Origin: an uncultured Mycoplasmatota bacterium
GTDB taxonomy: Bacteria > Bacillota_I > Bacilli_A > RF39 > UBA660
Direction: 5' to 3'
NCBI GenBank assembly: GCA_900552975.1
Contig: UWSL01000018.1
Location: 1-18,116 of the forward strand
Length of the DNA: 18,116 nucleotides
The notes beneath the pieces are model-generated. The model saw nothing but the letters and a program-made list of their open reading frames with translations. It ran no database searches and was not told the origin of the DNA. Below, piece after piece: positions 1-6,470 of this stretch (positions are counted from its first letter, which is position 1; each line of letters opens with the position of its first letter). The position numbers were made by a program, and so were the translations under genes.

Positions 1-1
1 T

Positions 2-655
2 TTAATATTATTTATTAGTTTTTTTACAATAACATATGCTTATACAGAAATTGATTTAGATGATTTTGATATTCTTATGACTGAACTTGGATATGAAACA
101 TCCAATATTAATAATGGAATGATGGCTTCATCTAAAAGTGAACCTTTGTATATTGAATCATATGAATATAATAGTTATGAAAAAGTTGATGATGCTATTA
201 ATAAATTGAAAAAATTAAGTGATGTATCTGATTTGAGCTTAAAAGAACATAATGTTATAACAAGTTATAATGTTGATAATACTCAGAAAGATAATTATAG
301 TTTTATTAAATTTGATTATATTGAAGAAGGTTTATCTTTTTATAAATATTATTATATTTTTAGAATAAATAAATCTCTTATTGTTGGGTGTGGAAGTTTT
401 GATAAAAAAGATAAAATAGATACAATTGTTGAAAAACTTATAAGTGATAAAGTTACGGATGATATTAATAATATATATGATTGGCAAGGTGAAGAAGAAG
501 ATACTCAGTTGCCTCAAAATTATGTTGATAAGAAAGAAAATAAGAAAAAATATTTGTTAATAGTGTTGATTTTATTATTTGTTTTAATATTAGTTATCGG
601 TGTTATTTTTTTGATAGTGAAGAGAAATAAGGTAAAAAAGAATGACGTACTTTAA
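2..655 (+). CDS. Unrecognised exported, C-terminally membrane-anchored protein (5' end outside window)
   Basis: The reading frame is open from base 2, so the gene starts upstream of the window and its true start is not visible. An internal ATG at 77 is not a convincing start because the preceding 25 codons read as the end of a signal peptide: a hydrophobic run (LILFISFFTITYAYT) followed by an acidic stretch. The visible 217 residues then form a polar, Asp/Glu/Lys/Asn/Tyr-rich domain of about 150 residues, a KKENKKK basic patch, one strong transmembrane helix (KKYLLIVLILLFVLILVIG and onward) and a short basic tail. This predicts an extracytoplasmic domain held by a single C-terminal helix, with the basic tail inside. 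I recognise no family and see no catalytic motif. A terminator follows 12 bases after the stop, so this is the last gene of its transcript. The codon use is as AT-rich as its neighbours. Confidence 0.75.
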   Translation, partial: LILFISFFTITYAYTEIDLDDFDILMTELGYETSNINNGMMASSKSEPLYIESYEYNSYEKVDDAINKLKKLSDVSDLSLKEHNVITSYNVDNTQKDNYSFIKFDYIEEGLSFYKYYYIFRINKSLIVGCGSFDKKDKIDTIVEKLISDKVTDDINNIYDWQGEEEDTQLPQNYVDKKENKKKYLLIVLILLFVLILVIGVIFLIVKRNKVKKNDVL

Positions 656-666
656 AGTTTGAAAGG

Positions 667-700
667 GACAAAAGTTATTATATGAGCTTTTGTCTTTTTT
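667..700 (+). terminator. Intrinsic terminator of the first gene
   Basis: GACAAAAG (667-674) pairs with CTTTTGTC (687-694) around a 12-base loop and is followed by six T (695-700). It lies 12 bases after the stop at 655. Confidence 0.8.
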
Positions 701-704
701 ATTG

Positions 705-787
705 GTCTAATCTTTTGGAGACTAGTATAACGTTAGCCGTTGTGCAAAAGATGGGTATATCAAATGTCGAACTTTATATTATTAGGT
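705..787 (+). other. Foldable intergenic segment between two terminators (candidate small RNA or leader)
   Basis: The gap 656-938 has no convincing gene. Between its two terminators the sequence can form nested helices. ATCTTTTG (710-717) pairs with CAAAAGAT (745-752). Inside it TATAACG (726-732) pairs with CGTTGTG (738-744) with two G-U pairs and a TTAGC loop, leaving GAGACTAG (718-725) as a bulge. A weak outer helix 705-709 with 783-787 is possible. The segment is less AT-rich than its surroundings. I match it to no known riboswitch, T-box or tRNA. It could be the body of a small RNA ending at the 820-851 terminator, or an attenuating leader for the helD-like gene. No clear -35/-10 pair was seen just upstream. 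This is pattern reading only. Confidence 0.35.
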
Positions 788-819
788 ACTATAGTAAATA
801 AAAACTTATTAATATTATT

Positions 820-851
820 AAATATCTTGCAAAGTTGCAAGATATTTTTTA
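820..851 (+). terminator. Strong hairpin with T-run, end of an intergenic transcript or attenuator before helD
   Basis: AATATCTTGCAA (821-832) and TTGCAAGATATT (835-846) form a perfect 12-base inverted repeat with only AG between the arms, so the loop would open by a pair or two. Six Ts run from 845 to 850. It lies about 90 bases before the helD-like start. The preceding gene already has its own terminator, so this one ends something else. Confidence 0.75.
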
Positions 852-938
852 TAATTAAGATGACTTTTTACTTTAGGAACATATGTTAAATAAGCTACTA
901 TTTTATAGTAGTATTTTGTAATGGAAAGTAGGTGTAGT

Positions 939-2954
939 ATGGCTTTAACAGGGAGAGATTTAGAACTTGAAAGAAGAAGACTTAAGGAAGTTTTAAAATT
1001 ATTAGATGATAAAATTGCTAGAATGGGTAAAGATATTTTTTTAGATGAGGAAAAATTACAAGATTTTCGTCGTTATACTTGGGAAAATAAAAAAAGTATG
1101 GATGCTCAGGAACTTAGTCAAGCCAATGTCGAAAATGATATGGAAACTAATAATTTACTTAGAGAACGTGAGTATTTTAAGAAGCTTTATCGTATAAAAG
1201 ATAATCCTTATTTTGCATCAGTTGTTTTTGAGGATGAAGATAAGAAAAGATATAGTATTTATTTAGGTCTAACTTATTTAAAGGATGAAGATTATGGAAA
1301 CATAATTTATGATTGGCGTAGCCCGATTTGTAGCATTTTTTATGATTACGAAGTTGGTAAGTGTGCATATGCGGCACCAGCTGGAATAATCAGTGGTGAA
1401 TTATTAAGAAAAAGGCAATATAAGATTGAAAATCGTAAGTTACTTAGTGCTTTTGACAATTCAATAAGTATTGATGACGAATTGTTACAAGAAGTATTAG
1501 CTAGTGATAGTAATGAAAAGATGAAAAATATTGTTAATACAATTCAACAAGAACAAAATAATGTTATAAGAAATGTTAGAGATAAAACTCTGATTGTATC
1601 TGGAATCGCTGGTTCAGGTAAGACGAGTGTAGCTTTACATCGAATCGCTTTCTTATTATATAAAATTAAAAATTTAACAAGTAATGATATATTAATTTTT
1701 TCACCTAATCAAATTTTTACAGAATATATATCTAATGTTTTACCAGAATTGGGAGAAGATAATACATTACAAACAACTTTTAATGATTATTTAAGTAGTA
1801 GTATTAGTGAATTTAGTGAAGTTGAACCATTTATGGAATTTATTGGTAAATATTATTTAGGAGAAATAAGTAACTTTGATTTAATTACTTATAAACAAAG
1901 TGATGAAATAATAAAAGATATTGAATTATATGTTGAAGATTATATTAAAAAAGCTAAAATGATAAATGATTTTACGGAGAATAAAATTTATGATGTTTTT
2001 AAAGAAGATATAAATGATTTATTACATAACAGATATAGTACTTTGCCTTTTTTTGAGAGAGTAGATGAAATTGCAACTAAATTAAGTGAAAATAATTATA
2101 AAGGAAGTAGTAAGAAAAAATTAACATATCGTAAGTTAATTTTTGAAAATAGTAATTTTAAAAAAGATTTTAAAGATATATACTTAAATTTCTTTTGTAG
2201 TGATTTTTGTAAGATAAGAATGAATGATAAAGAGATTAGAGAATTTAATAAAAGTAAAGTAATTGGGTATGCTGATGCCTTACTATTCGTTTATATGAAA
2301 TGTTTATTAGAAGGTTTTCCTTATGAAAGGGATATTAAACAAGTAGTTATTGATGAAGCTCAAGATTATAGTTATTTGCAATATTTGATTATTAGTAAGA
2401 TATTTAGAAATAGTAATTTTACTATTTTGGGTGATGTTAATCAAACAATTAATCCTTATTATAAATATGAAAGTTTGAATGTTTTAGCAGATATTTTTAA
2501 ACAAAGTAAATGTATTTCTTTAACAAAGACGTATCGTTCAAGTCCTGAAATCATAGAATTTACTAATAAGATATTAGGTCTTAATCATGTATGTGCAATT
2601 CGAAAAACAGAAAGTATACCCCTTATTCATCGTAAGAAAAGTAGTTATTTATTGGAAGATATTAAGTATTTAGAAGGTAAATATAAGTCAGTTGCTGTAA
2701 TTACGAGGGATAGTAAGACAGCGGTTAATTTATATGAGAAGTTAAAGGATGAATTACCAATTTCTTTACTTAATAGTCAAACGGAGGAATTTAATAAAGA
2801 ATTAGTTGTTTTACCGGCTTATTTGGCTAAAGGTTTGGAATTTGATAGTGTAATAGTATTTAGTGATGCTACAAGTAAATATCAACGAAATGAAAAGAAT
2901 TTATTATATGTTGCTTGTACGAGGGCACAACATGAATTGATTGTCTATTCGTAA
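939..2954 (+). CDS. helD: HelD/UvrD-family helicase-like ATPase (RNA polymerase recycling factor)
   Basis: This is a 671-residue superfamily 1 helicase-like protein of the HelD branch. In Bacillus, HelD is a motor that binds stalled RNA polymerase and releases it from nucleic acid. The N-terminus (about 5-85) is a charged helical, coiled-coil-like arm typical of HelD. The family signature YDWRSP lies near 125. Motifs in order: Walker A GIAGSGKT (222-229), Walker B VIDEAQD (470-476), motif III GDVNQT (498-503), TYRSS (531-535), KGLEFD (631-636) and YVACTRA (657-663). The protein stops eight residues after the last motif, so it is shorter than typical HelD (about 770). ATG 939 is chosen because GTAGGTG (928-934) sits just ahead of it; the in-frame ATG at 921 has no ribosome site. 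A 7-bp hairpin (895-911) lies ahead of the ribosome site. No terminator follows, so some transcripts may run into the next gene. Whether it truly binds RNA polymerase is inferred from the family. Confidence 0.9.
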   Translation: MALTGRDLELERRRLKEVLKLLDDKIARMGKDIFLDEEKLQDFRRYTWENKKSMDAQELSQANVENDMETNNLLREREYFKKLYRIKDNPYFASVVFEDEDKKRYSIYLGLTYLKDEDYGNIIYDWRSPICSIFYDYEVGKCAYAAPAGIISGELLRKRQYKIENRKLLSAFDNSISIDDELLQEVLASDSNEKMKNIVNTIQQEQNNVIRNVRDKTLIVSGIAGSGKTSVALHRIAFLLYKIKNLTSNDILIFSPNQIFTEYISNVLPELGEDNTLQTTFNDYLSSSISEFSEVEPFMEFIGKYYLGEISNFDLITYKQSDEIIKDIELYVEDYIKKAKMINDFTENKIYDVFKEDINDLLHNRYSTLPFFERVDEIATKLSENNYKGSSKKKLTYRKLIFENSNFKKDFKDIYLNFFCSDFCKIRMNDKEIREFNKSKVIGYADALLFVYMKCLLEGFPYERDIKQVVIDEAQDYSYLQYLIISKIFRNSNFTILGDVNQTINPYYKYESLNVLADIFKQSKCISLTKTYRSSPEIIEFTNKILGLNHVCAIRKTESIPLIHRKKSSYLLEDIKYLEGKYKSVAVITRDSKTAVNLYEKLKDELPISLLNSQTEEFNKELVVLPAYLAKGLEFDSVIVFSDATSKYQRNEKNLLYVACTRAQHELIVYS

Positions 2955-2983
2955 TTGACAAAAATAGTGTTTAATTATATATT
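2955..2983 (+). promoter_or_regulatory. Sigma-A promoter for the coiled-coil metallophosphoesterase gene
   Basis: A perfect -35 TTGACA (2955-2960) is separated by 17 bases from TATATT (2978-2983). The -35 begins on the base after the helD-like stop codon. Transcription would start near 2990, just upstream of the GGAGG ribosome site (2995-2999), giving a nearly leaderless message. Confidence 0.85.
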
Positions 2984-3006
2984 AATTGGCAAATGGAGGC
3001 AACGAT

Positions 3007-4836
3007 ATGGCTTTAGATAAACTTGAAAAAATGAATTTACTTAAGGTTTTACGTACTACTAAAACAACAGAATTTTATTTAGATGATATTTTGGATGTTG
3101 TAAAAAAAAGAATGGGAATTAATGAAGATATTTTTAGATTTTTAATGGAATATACAGAAGAAAAGTTAAAAAAAGCTGATATTACGTTAAATTTTTTAGA
3201 AAAATCATTAAAATTAACTGATTCATTTTTGTTATTAGCACTAGATGATCATATGCCTATTTGTGAAGAATTACTAAGTGATTTATCAAAGTTTGAGGAT
3301 ACATATCATCAATATATAGAAAATAACACAAAAGAAGAAACCCCAGAGTTACATGCGAGCTTTGTAAAATTTGAAGATACTATAAAAAGATTGAATAGCA
3401 TTATGGAAAAGGTTATTGCTGATAATAATCTTAAAAAAGATAGTAAGGGAAAAAATAGTGATGTTGATAAAATAAAAAAAGAATTAGAAGAAAAATTACA
3501 GGAATTAGAAGTCTTGTTAAAAGATAAAGAGAAAGAATTAGGTAAAAAGGATGGAATTATTGGTGATTTAAAAGCTGATAAAGCAAAGTTAAATAATGAT
3601 CTTGCTTTACTACGTGGCGAAATAAAGCAGCTTTTAAAACAAATTGAGGACTTAGGAAAATATAATACGGGAAATGAACAAGTTATTGAAAATTTAAAAA
3701 GTGAAATAAATAGTCTTTCTCAAAGAAATAATGAGTTACTTGAAAGATGTGAAAGATTACGTGGTGAAGTAAGAGCAAAAAATGATGCTTTAGTTGAAGC
3801 AACACAAGAAAATAAACGATTAGAAAATGAAGAGCGAGCACGTTTAGTACTTGAGAGAAAAATTTTGGAACTTTTATGTAGTAGAAGTATGTCTTTAGCA
3901 GAAATAACAAAGTATTTGCGAGATGAAGCTTATGTTATTAATGAAAGAGAAGTTTATAAAGTAATTCAAAAAATAAATGAAAAAGTTAATGTTACTAGTA
4001 GTTCTTTTTATATTCCGCCTCATTATGGAGTAAAGAAACCAGAAATTGTTACTAATGGTATTTTTGATTTATCTAATTTTAACATTAAACGTAGTTGTGA
4101 TTTATTATTTATTTCGGATGTTCATTTTGAAAATTGTGATGAAGATGTTAAAAGGGCGTATGAGGCTGTTTATAATTATGCGATTAATAATAAGGTAAAA
4201 GTAGTTTTTAATACAGGAGATTTGTTTAATTCTTCACTAGCTTTTCAATCAGGAATTAAACCAGAAAATGTTACAAAAGCTTTGAATATTGTAAATGATT
4301 TTGGCGAAAATGTTCCTTTTGATAAAAATATTTATCAAGCAGTTTTAGGAGGAAATCATGATAAGCTATTATTGGATTTGGGTATTGATTCAATAGGTCT
4401 TTTAAGTCAAATGCGAGAGGATATAATTCCTTTGGGGTATGATCATTGTCGTCTTGACTTTGGTGGTGAAAAGGGCCGATTAGCTTTACACCATCCACAA
4501 AAACGTATTCCTGAACCGATTTGTGATACTGGTTATAATGTTTCATATTTACTTAGTTATATGAATGGTTATTATGCAAGAGAAAAGTTATCAAGAGATG
4601 ATACATATATTGATTTTATTGCTCATTTCCATAAAAGTATGATGGATTTAGAGAATTCTTTAGTTGTTGTTCCTTCATTGATACATGATCGTTATTTTAA
4701 TGGGGCATGGCATGTTAAGATATATTTTGATGATAAACATAATATTGATAATATGATTTTTATACCATTAGTTTTAATTCAAGATAAATTATTAGCGACT
4801 TCGGAGATACCATATCGTAAAAGTCTTAAAAAATAA
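3007..4836 (+). CDS. Coiled-coil, winged-helix-like and metallophosphoesterase multidomain protein
   Basis: A 609-residue protein with an unusual layout. Residues 1-140 are helical with no recognised domain. About 151-283 is a long Lys/Glu/Leu-rich coiled coil. About 286-338 (ILELLCSRSMSLAEITKYL and onward) looks like a small winged-helix fold. From about 364 a calcineurin-type metallophosphoesterase begins, with metal-ligand motifs SDVH (D371, H373), TGD (D405), GGNHD (N450, H451) and AHFH (H540, H542); a further HH pair is at 495-496. Family members are two-metal phosphodiesterases or nucleases, or act on nucleotides, proteins or lipids; the substrate cannot be told here. No signal peptide or membrane helix is seen, so it is probably cytoplasmic. 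The start is ATG 3007, eight bases after GGAGG (2995-2999); a TTG at 2986 lies upstream of that site and close to the promoter -10, so it is rejected. It follows the helD-like gene but has its own strong promoter. A nucleic-acid role is suggested by the helix and neighbour and is inference. Confidence 0.85.
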   Translation: MALDKLEKMNLLKVLRTTKTTEFYLDDILDVVKKRMGINEDIFRFLMEYTEEKLKKADITLNFLEKSLKLTDSFLLLALDDHMPICEELLSDLSKFEDTYHQYIENNTKEETPELHASFVKFEDTIKRLNSIMEKVIADNNLKKDSKGKNSDVDKIKKELEEKLQELEVLLKDKEKELGKKDGIIGDLKADKAKLNNDLALLRGEIKQLLKQIEDLGKYNTGNEQVIENLKSEINSLSQRNNELLERCERLRGEVRAKNDALVEATQENKRLENEERARLVLERKILELLCSRSMSLAEITKYLRDEAYVINEREVYKVIQKINEKVNVTSSSFYIPPHYGVKKPEIVTNGIFDLSNFNIKRSCDLLFISDVHFENCDEDVKRAYEAVYNYAINNKVKVVFNTGDLFNSSLAFQSGIKPENVTKALNIVNDFGENVPFDKNIYQAVLGGNHDKLLLDLGIDSIGLLSQMREDIIPLGYDHCRLDFGGEKGRLALHHPQKRIPEPICDTGYNVSYLLSYMNGYYAREKLSRDDTYIDFIAHFHKSMMDLENSLVVVPSLIHDRYFNGAWHVKIYFDDKHNIDNMIFIPLVLIQDKLLATSEIPYRKSLKK

Positions 4837-4876
4837 AAAAGTATGAATAAAACTATTGACAAGTTAAGACTTTTAC
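4817..4876 (+). repeat. Perfect 13-bp inverted repeat spanning gene end and infC promoter
   Basis: GTAAAAGTCTTAA (4817-4829) is the exact reverse complement of TTAAGACTTTTAC (4864-4876), with a 34-base spacer. The left arm lies in the last codons of the phosphoesterase gene. The right arm fills most of the -35/-10 spacer of the infC promoter. In readthrough RNA it would form a hairpin followed by only TTT, so it may be a weak terminator, or an operator-like site for a regulator. No other terminator for the upstream gene is visible here. Confidence 0.6.
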
Positions 4877-4884
4877 TTTATAAT
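4856..4884 (+). promoter_or_regulatory. Consensus sigma-A promoter of the infC-rpmI-rplT operon
   Basis: TTGACA (4856-4861), 17-base spacer, TATAAT (4879-4884): a full consensus match at both boxes. Expected start near 4891, giving an untranslated leader of about 145 bases before infC. Confidence 0.93.
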
Positions 4885-4890
4885 CTGTGT

Positions 4891-5011
4891 TGTTATTGAA
4901 AAGAAAGCGATGTATCCCATCCACCTGATTGTAGTGAGTTATAATAGGTAAAAAGCTTAAGTGATTATTTCTTTAGTCTTTTTGGGTGGATACTAGGTGT
5001 TCGCCCTTTTT
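4891..5011 (+). ncRNA. infC operon leader with mutually exclusive antiterminator and terminator (L20-leader type)
   Basis: GTATCC (4912-4917) can pair with GGATAC (4988-4993), and ATCCACC (4919-4925) with GGTGGAT (4985-4991). Both use the 5' arm of the terminator at 4984-5006, so pairing with the early strand prevents termination. Enclosed between the arms are a small hairpin (ATTGTA 4928-4933 with TATAAT 4940-4945) and a longer one (AAAAAG 4950-4955 with CTTTTT 4978-4983). Bacillus subtilis infC-rpmI-rplT is known to be controlled by L20 binding its leader and promoting premature termination. This leader has the same position and logic. That L20 is the ligand is inferred from the family; the alternative pairing is visible in the sequence. 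Confidence 0.8.
4984..5011 (+). terminator. Attenuator hairpin in the infC leader
   Basis: GGGTGGATA (4984-4992) pairs with TGTTCGCCC (4998-5006), nine pairs including three G-U, around a CTAGG loop, followed by TTTTT (5007-5011). It lies upstream of the infC ribosome site, so it would stop transcription before the operon. Confidence 0.8.
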
Positions 5012-5019
5012 AATTGTGT

Positions 5020-5036
5020 GGAGGTGCTTTACTATA
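5020..5036 (+). promoter_or_regulatory. infC ribosome binding site with AUA start codon
   Basis: GGAGGTG (5020-5026) is followed after seven bases by ATA (5034-5036), exactly where IF3 should begin (Ala-Lys-Asp-Lys-Asn-Glu-Leu next). No ATG, GTG or TTG is available at this position. Rare AUU/AUA/AUC starts on infC are a known device by which IF3, which rejects non-standard starts, limits its own synthesis. Confidence 0.88.
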
Positions 5037-5558
5037 GCAAAAGATAAGAATGAATTGCCAATCAATGGACAAATTAGAGTGGCAGAATTAATGGTAATTG
5101 GTCCTAATGGAGAACAGATGGGAATGAAGAACATTAAAGATGCGTTGACTCTTGCAAATTATGCAGGATTAGACCTTGTTTTAATGAGTGGAAATGCAGT
5201 ACCAGCTGTCGGTAAAATTATGGATTATAATAAGTATCGTTATGAAAAACAAAAGAAACAAAAAGAAGCTTTGAAAAAACAAAGAGAAAATAATAAGGAA
5301 CTTAAGGAGTATCAATTGTCTCCCGTTATAGACATTCATGATTTTAATACTCGTAAGAAAAATGCAGCAATGTATTTGGAAAAGGGACATAAAATTAAGG
5401 TATCTATAAGATTTAAAGGTAGACAAATGGCTCATCCAGAAATTGGTAAAGAGGTAATGTTACGCTTTGCTGATGAACTAAGTGAAGTTTCTACTATTGA
5501 ATCTCAACCAAAGCTTGAAGGTCGTACAATGATAATGCTATTAGCACCAAAAAAATAA
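5034..5558 (+). CDS. infC: Translation initiation factor IF-3
   Basis: IF3 binds the 30S subunit, keeps 50S away and checks start-codon/initiator tRNA pairing. Starting at ATA 5034 the protein is 174 residues, the normal IF3 length. The N-domain carries INGQIRVAELMVIGPNGEQ and then DLVLMSGNAVPAVGKIMDYN. A highly charged linker (YEKQKKQKEALKKQREN) joins it to the C-domain (DFNTRKKNAAMYLEKGHKIK, then IRFKGRQMAHPEIG), all standard IF3 segments. A GTG at 4986 in frame is rejected because it lies within the attenuator stem and lacks a ribosome site. It is the first gene of a three-gene operon and is separated from rpmI by 21 bases. Two controls are visible: the leader attenuator, probably sensed by L20, and the AUA start, which makes IF3 autoregulatory. 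Confidence 0.97.
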   Translation: MAKDKNELPINGQIRVAELMVIGPNGEQMGMKNIKDALTLANYAGLDLVLMSGNAVPAVGKIMDYNKYRYEKQKKQKEALKKQRENNKELKEYQLSPVIDIHDFNTRKKNAAMYLEKGHKIKVSIRFKGRQMAHPEIGKEVMLRFADELSEVSTIESQPKLEGRTMIMLLAPKK

Positions 5559-5579
5559 AATAGAAAAGGAAGTATTAAT

Positions 5580-5771
5580 ATGGCAAATAAACAAAAAACT
5601 CATAAGGCATCTAGTAAAGTTTTAAAAGCTAAAAAGAATGGTACTATTGTTTATAAGAAATCAAATGGTAACCATAAAACTGCAAAGGATTCAGCAAAAG
5701 CTGTTAGACAAAGAAGAAATAAAGGAATTTTAGATAAAGGCATGGCAGATCGTCTAAGAGACTTTATTTAA
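5580..5771 (+). CDS. rpmI: 50S ribosomal protein L35
   Basis: A 63-residue, very basic protein of the normal L35 length. It has the family's N-terminal KQKTHKASSK pattern (KMKTHRGAAK in others) and a C-terminal Arg/Lys-rich stretch (RQRRNKGILDKGMADRL). L35 is a late-assembly protein of the large subunit. The start ATG 5580 has a GGAAG-type ribosome site about eight bases upstream. It lies between infC and rplT with short gaps of about 20 bases and no internal terminator, so it is cotranscribed and shares the leader control at 4891-5011. Confidence 0.97.
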   Translation: MANKQKTHKASSKVLKAKKNGTIVYKKSNGNHKTAKDSAKAVRQRRNKGILDKGMADRLRDFI

Positions 5772-5790
5772 CGGAAGAAGGTATTAAAAA

Positions 5791-6324
5791 ATGACAAGAG
5801 TTAAAGGTGGAACTGTTTCTAAAAACAGAAGAAGAAAAGTATTAAAAGCAGCTAAGGGTTATTTTGGCTCAAAACATAGATTATATAAAACAGCTCAAGA
5901 GCAAACATTCCATAGTGGAGAATATGCTTACAGAGATAGAAAAGCTAACAAGAGAAACTTTAGAAAGTTATGGATTATCAGAATTAATGCTGCTTGTCGT
6001 GCTAACGATATCAGTTATTCTCAATTCATTAGTGGACTTACAAAAGCTGGTGTAGAAGTTAACAGAAAGATGTTAAGTGCTATTGCTATTGAAGATGAAA
6101 AAGCATTTGCTGAATTAGTTAAGATGAGTAAAGCTGCTTTAGCTGGTGAAACAGTTAAAACAACTACTAAGAAAGAAACAGCAAAAGAAGAAACTAAAAC
6201 TACTGAAACAAAAAGCTATGATAAAATGACAGTAGCTGAATTAAAAGAAGAAGCTAAAAATAAAAAAATTGAAGGTTATACTTCAATGAAAAAAGCTGAA
6301 TTAGTTGCTGCTTTGAGTAAGTAA
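5791..6324 (+). CDS. rplT: 50S ribosomal protein L20 with C-terminal Rho_N/SAP-like extension
   Basis: Residues 1 to about 117 are a standard L20: MTRVKGGTVSKNRRRKVLK, then GYFGSKHRLYKTAQEQ, the RKLWIIRINAACRAN core, and GVEVNRKMLS. L20 is needed early in 50S assembly and is the known repressor of infC operons in Bacilli. L20 is usually 115-120 residues, but here the protein reaches 177. The extra part is a Thr/Lys/Glu-rich linker (about 120-142) and a compact segment from about 143 (YDKMTVAELKEEAKNKKIEG, then YTSMKKAELVAAL). The latter resembles the Rho N-terminal SAP-like helix-extension-helix motif, which binds nucleic acid. The extension is in frame, ends just before the terminator and has the same base composition as the core, so it does not look like readthrough. 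Its function is unknown; extra RNA binding is inference. Confidence 0.96.
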   Translation: MTRVKGGTVSKNRRRKVLKAAKGYFGSKHRLYKTAQEQTFHSGEYAYRDRKANKRNFRKLWIIRINAACRANDISYSQFISGLTKAGVEVNRKMLSAIAIEDEKAFAELVKMSKAALAGETVKTTTKKETAKEETKTTETKSYDKMTVAELKEEAKNKKIEGYTSMKKAELVAALSK

Positions 6325-6345
6325 AATATAATACATATTATTACT

Positions 6346-6372
6346 AAAGATTGGGTAAGACCAATCTTTTTT
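6346..6372 (+). terminator. Terminator of the infC-rpmI-rplT operon
   Basis: AAAGATTGG (6346-6354) pairs with CCAATCTTT (6361-6369) around GTAAGA, and T continues to 6372. It lies 21 bases after the rplT stop. Confidence 0.88.
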
Positions 6373-6413
6373 GTTAATATAAGTATTTAAGTGTTTACTT
6401 TTTTGTGTTCCTC

Positions 6414-6442
6414 TTGAAATGGTTATATAATTTTTGTATAAT
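6414..6442 (+). promoter_or_regulatory. Sigma-A promoter of ftsA-ftsZ
   Basis: TTGAAA (6414-6419), 17-base spacer, TATAAT (6437-6442), predicted start near 6449. This excludes the longer reading frame that begins upstream of the promoter at 6405. Confidence 0.85.
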
Positions 6443-6470
6443 TTATATTAACATAATGAGGAGTGATGAT

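Noticed and set aside
682..801. 39-codon open frame starting at ATG 682 in the gap before helD
   Set aside because: Its start lies within the terminator loop, it has no proper ribosome site, and its residues resemble no protein; the RNA-fold reading is better supported.
860..887. ATGACT - 16 bases - TATGTT as a helD promoter
   Set aside because: Only a loose match at both boxes, expected often in such AT-rich sequence.
921..938. ATG 921 as start of the helD-like gene
   Set aside because: No ribosome site precedes it; GTAGGTG is correctly placed for ATG 939.
1127..1133. TGTCGAA (Spo0A-box heptamer) inside the helD-like gene
   Set aside because: Within coding sequence and at the frequency expected by chance.
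4271..4546. Long minus-strand open frames inside clear genes (for example within the phosphoesterase, IF3, FtsZ and RsgA genes)
   Set aside because: They lie wholly inside well-supported plus-strand genes and resemble no protein family.
4986..5033. GTG 4986 as start of IF3
   Set aside because: It lies in the attenuator stem, has no ribosome site, and would add residues foreign to IF3; GGAGGTG points to ATA 5034.
6405..6470. Upstream extension of ftsA
   Set aside because: It contains the promoter (6414-6442) and ribosome site, and the extra residues do not resemble FtsA.
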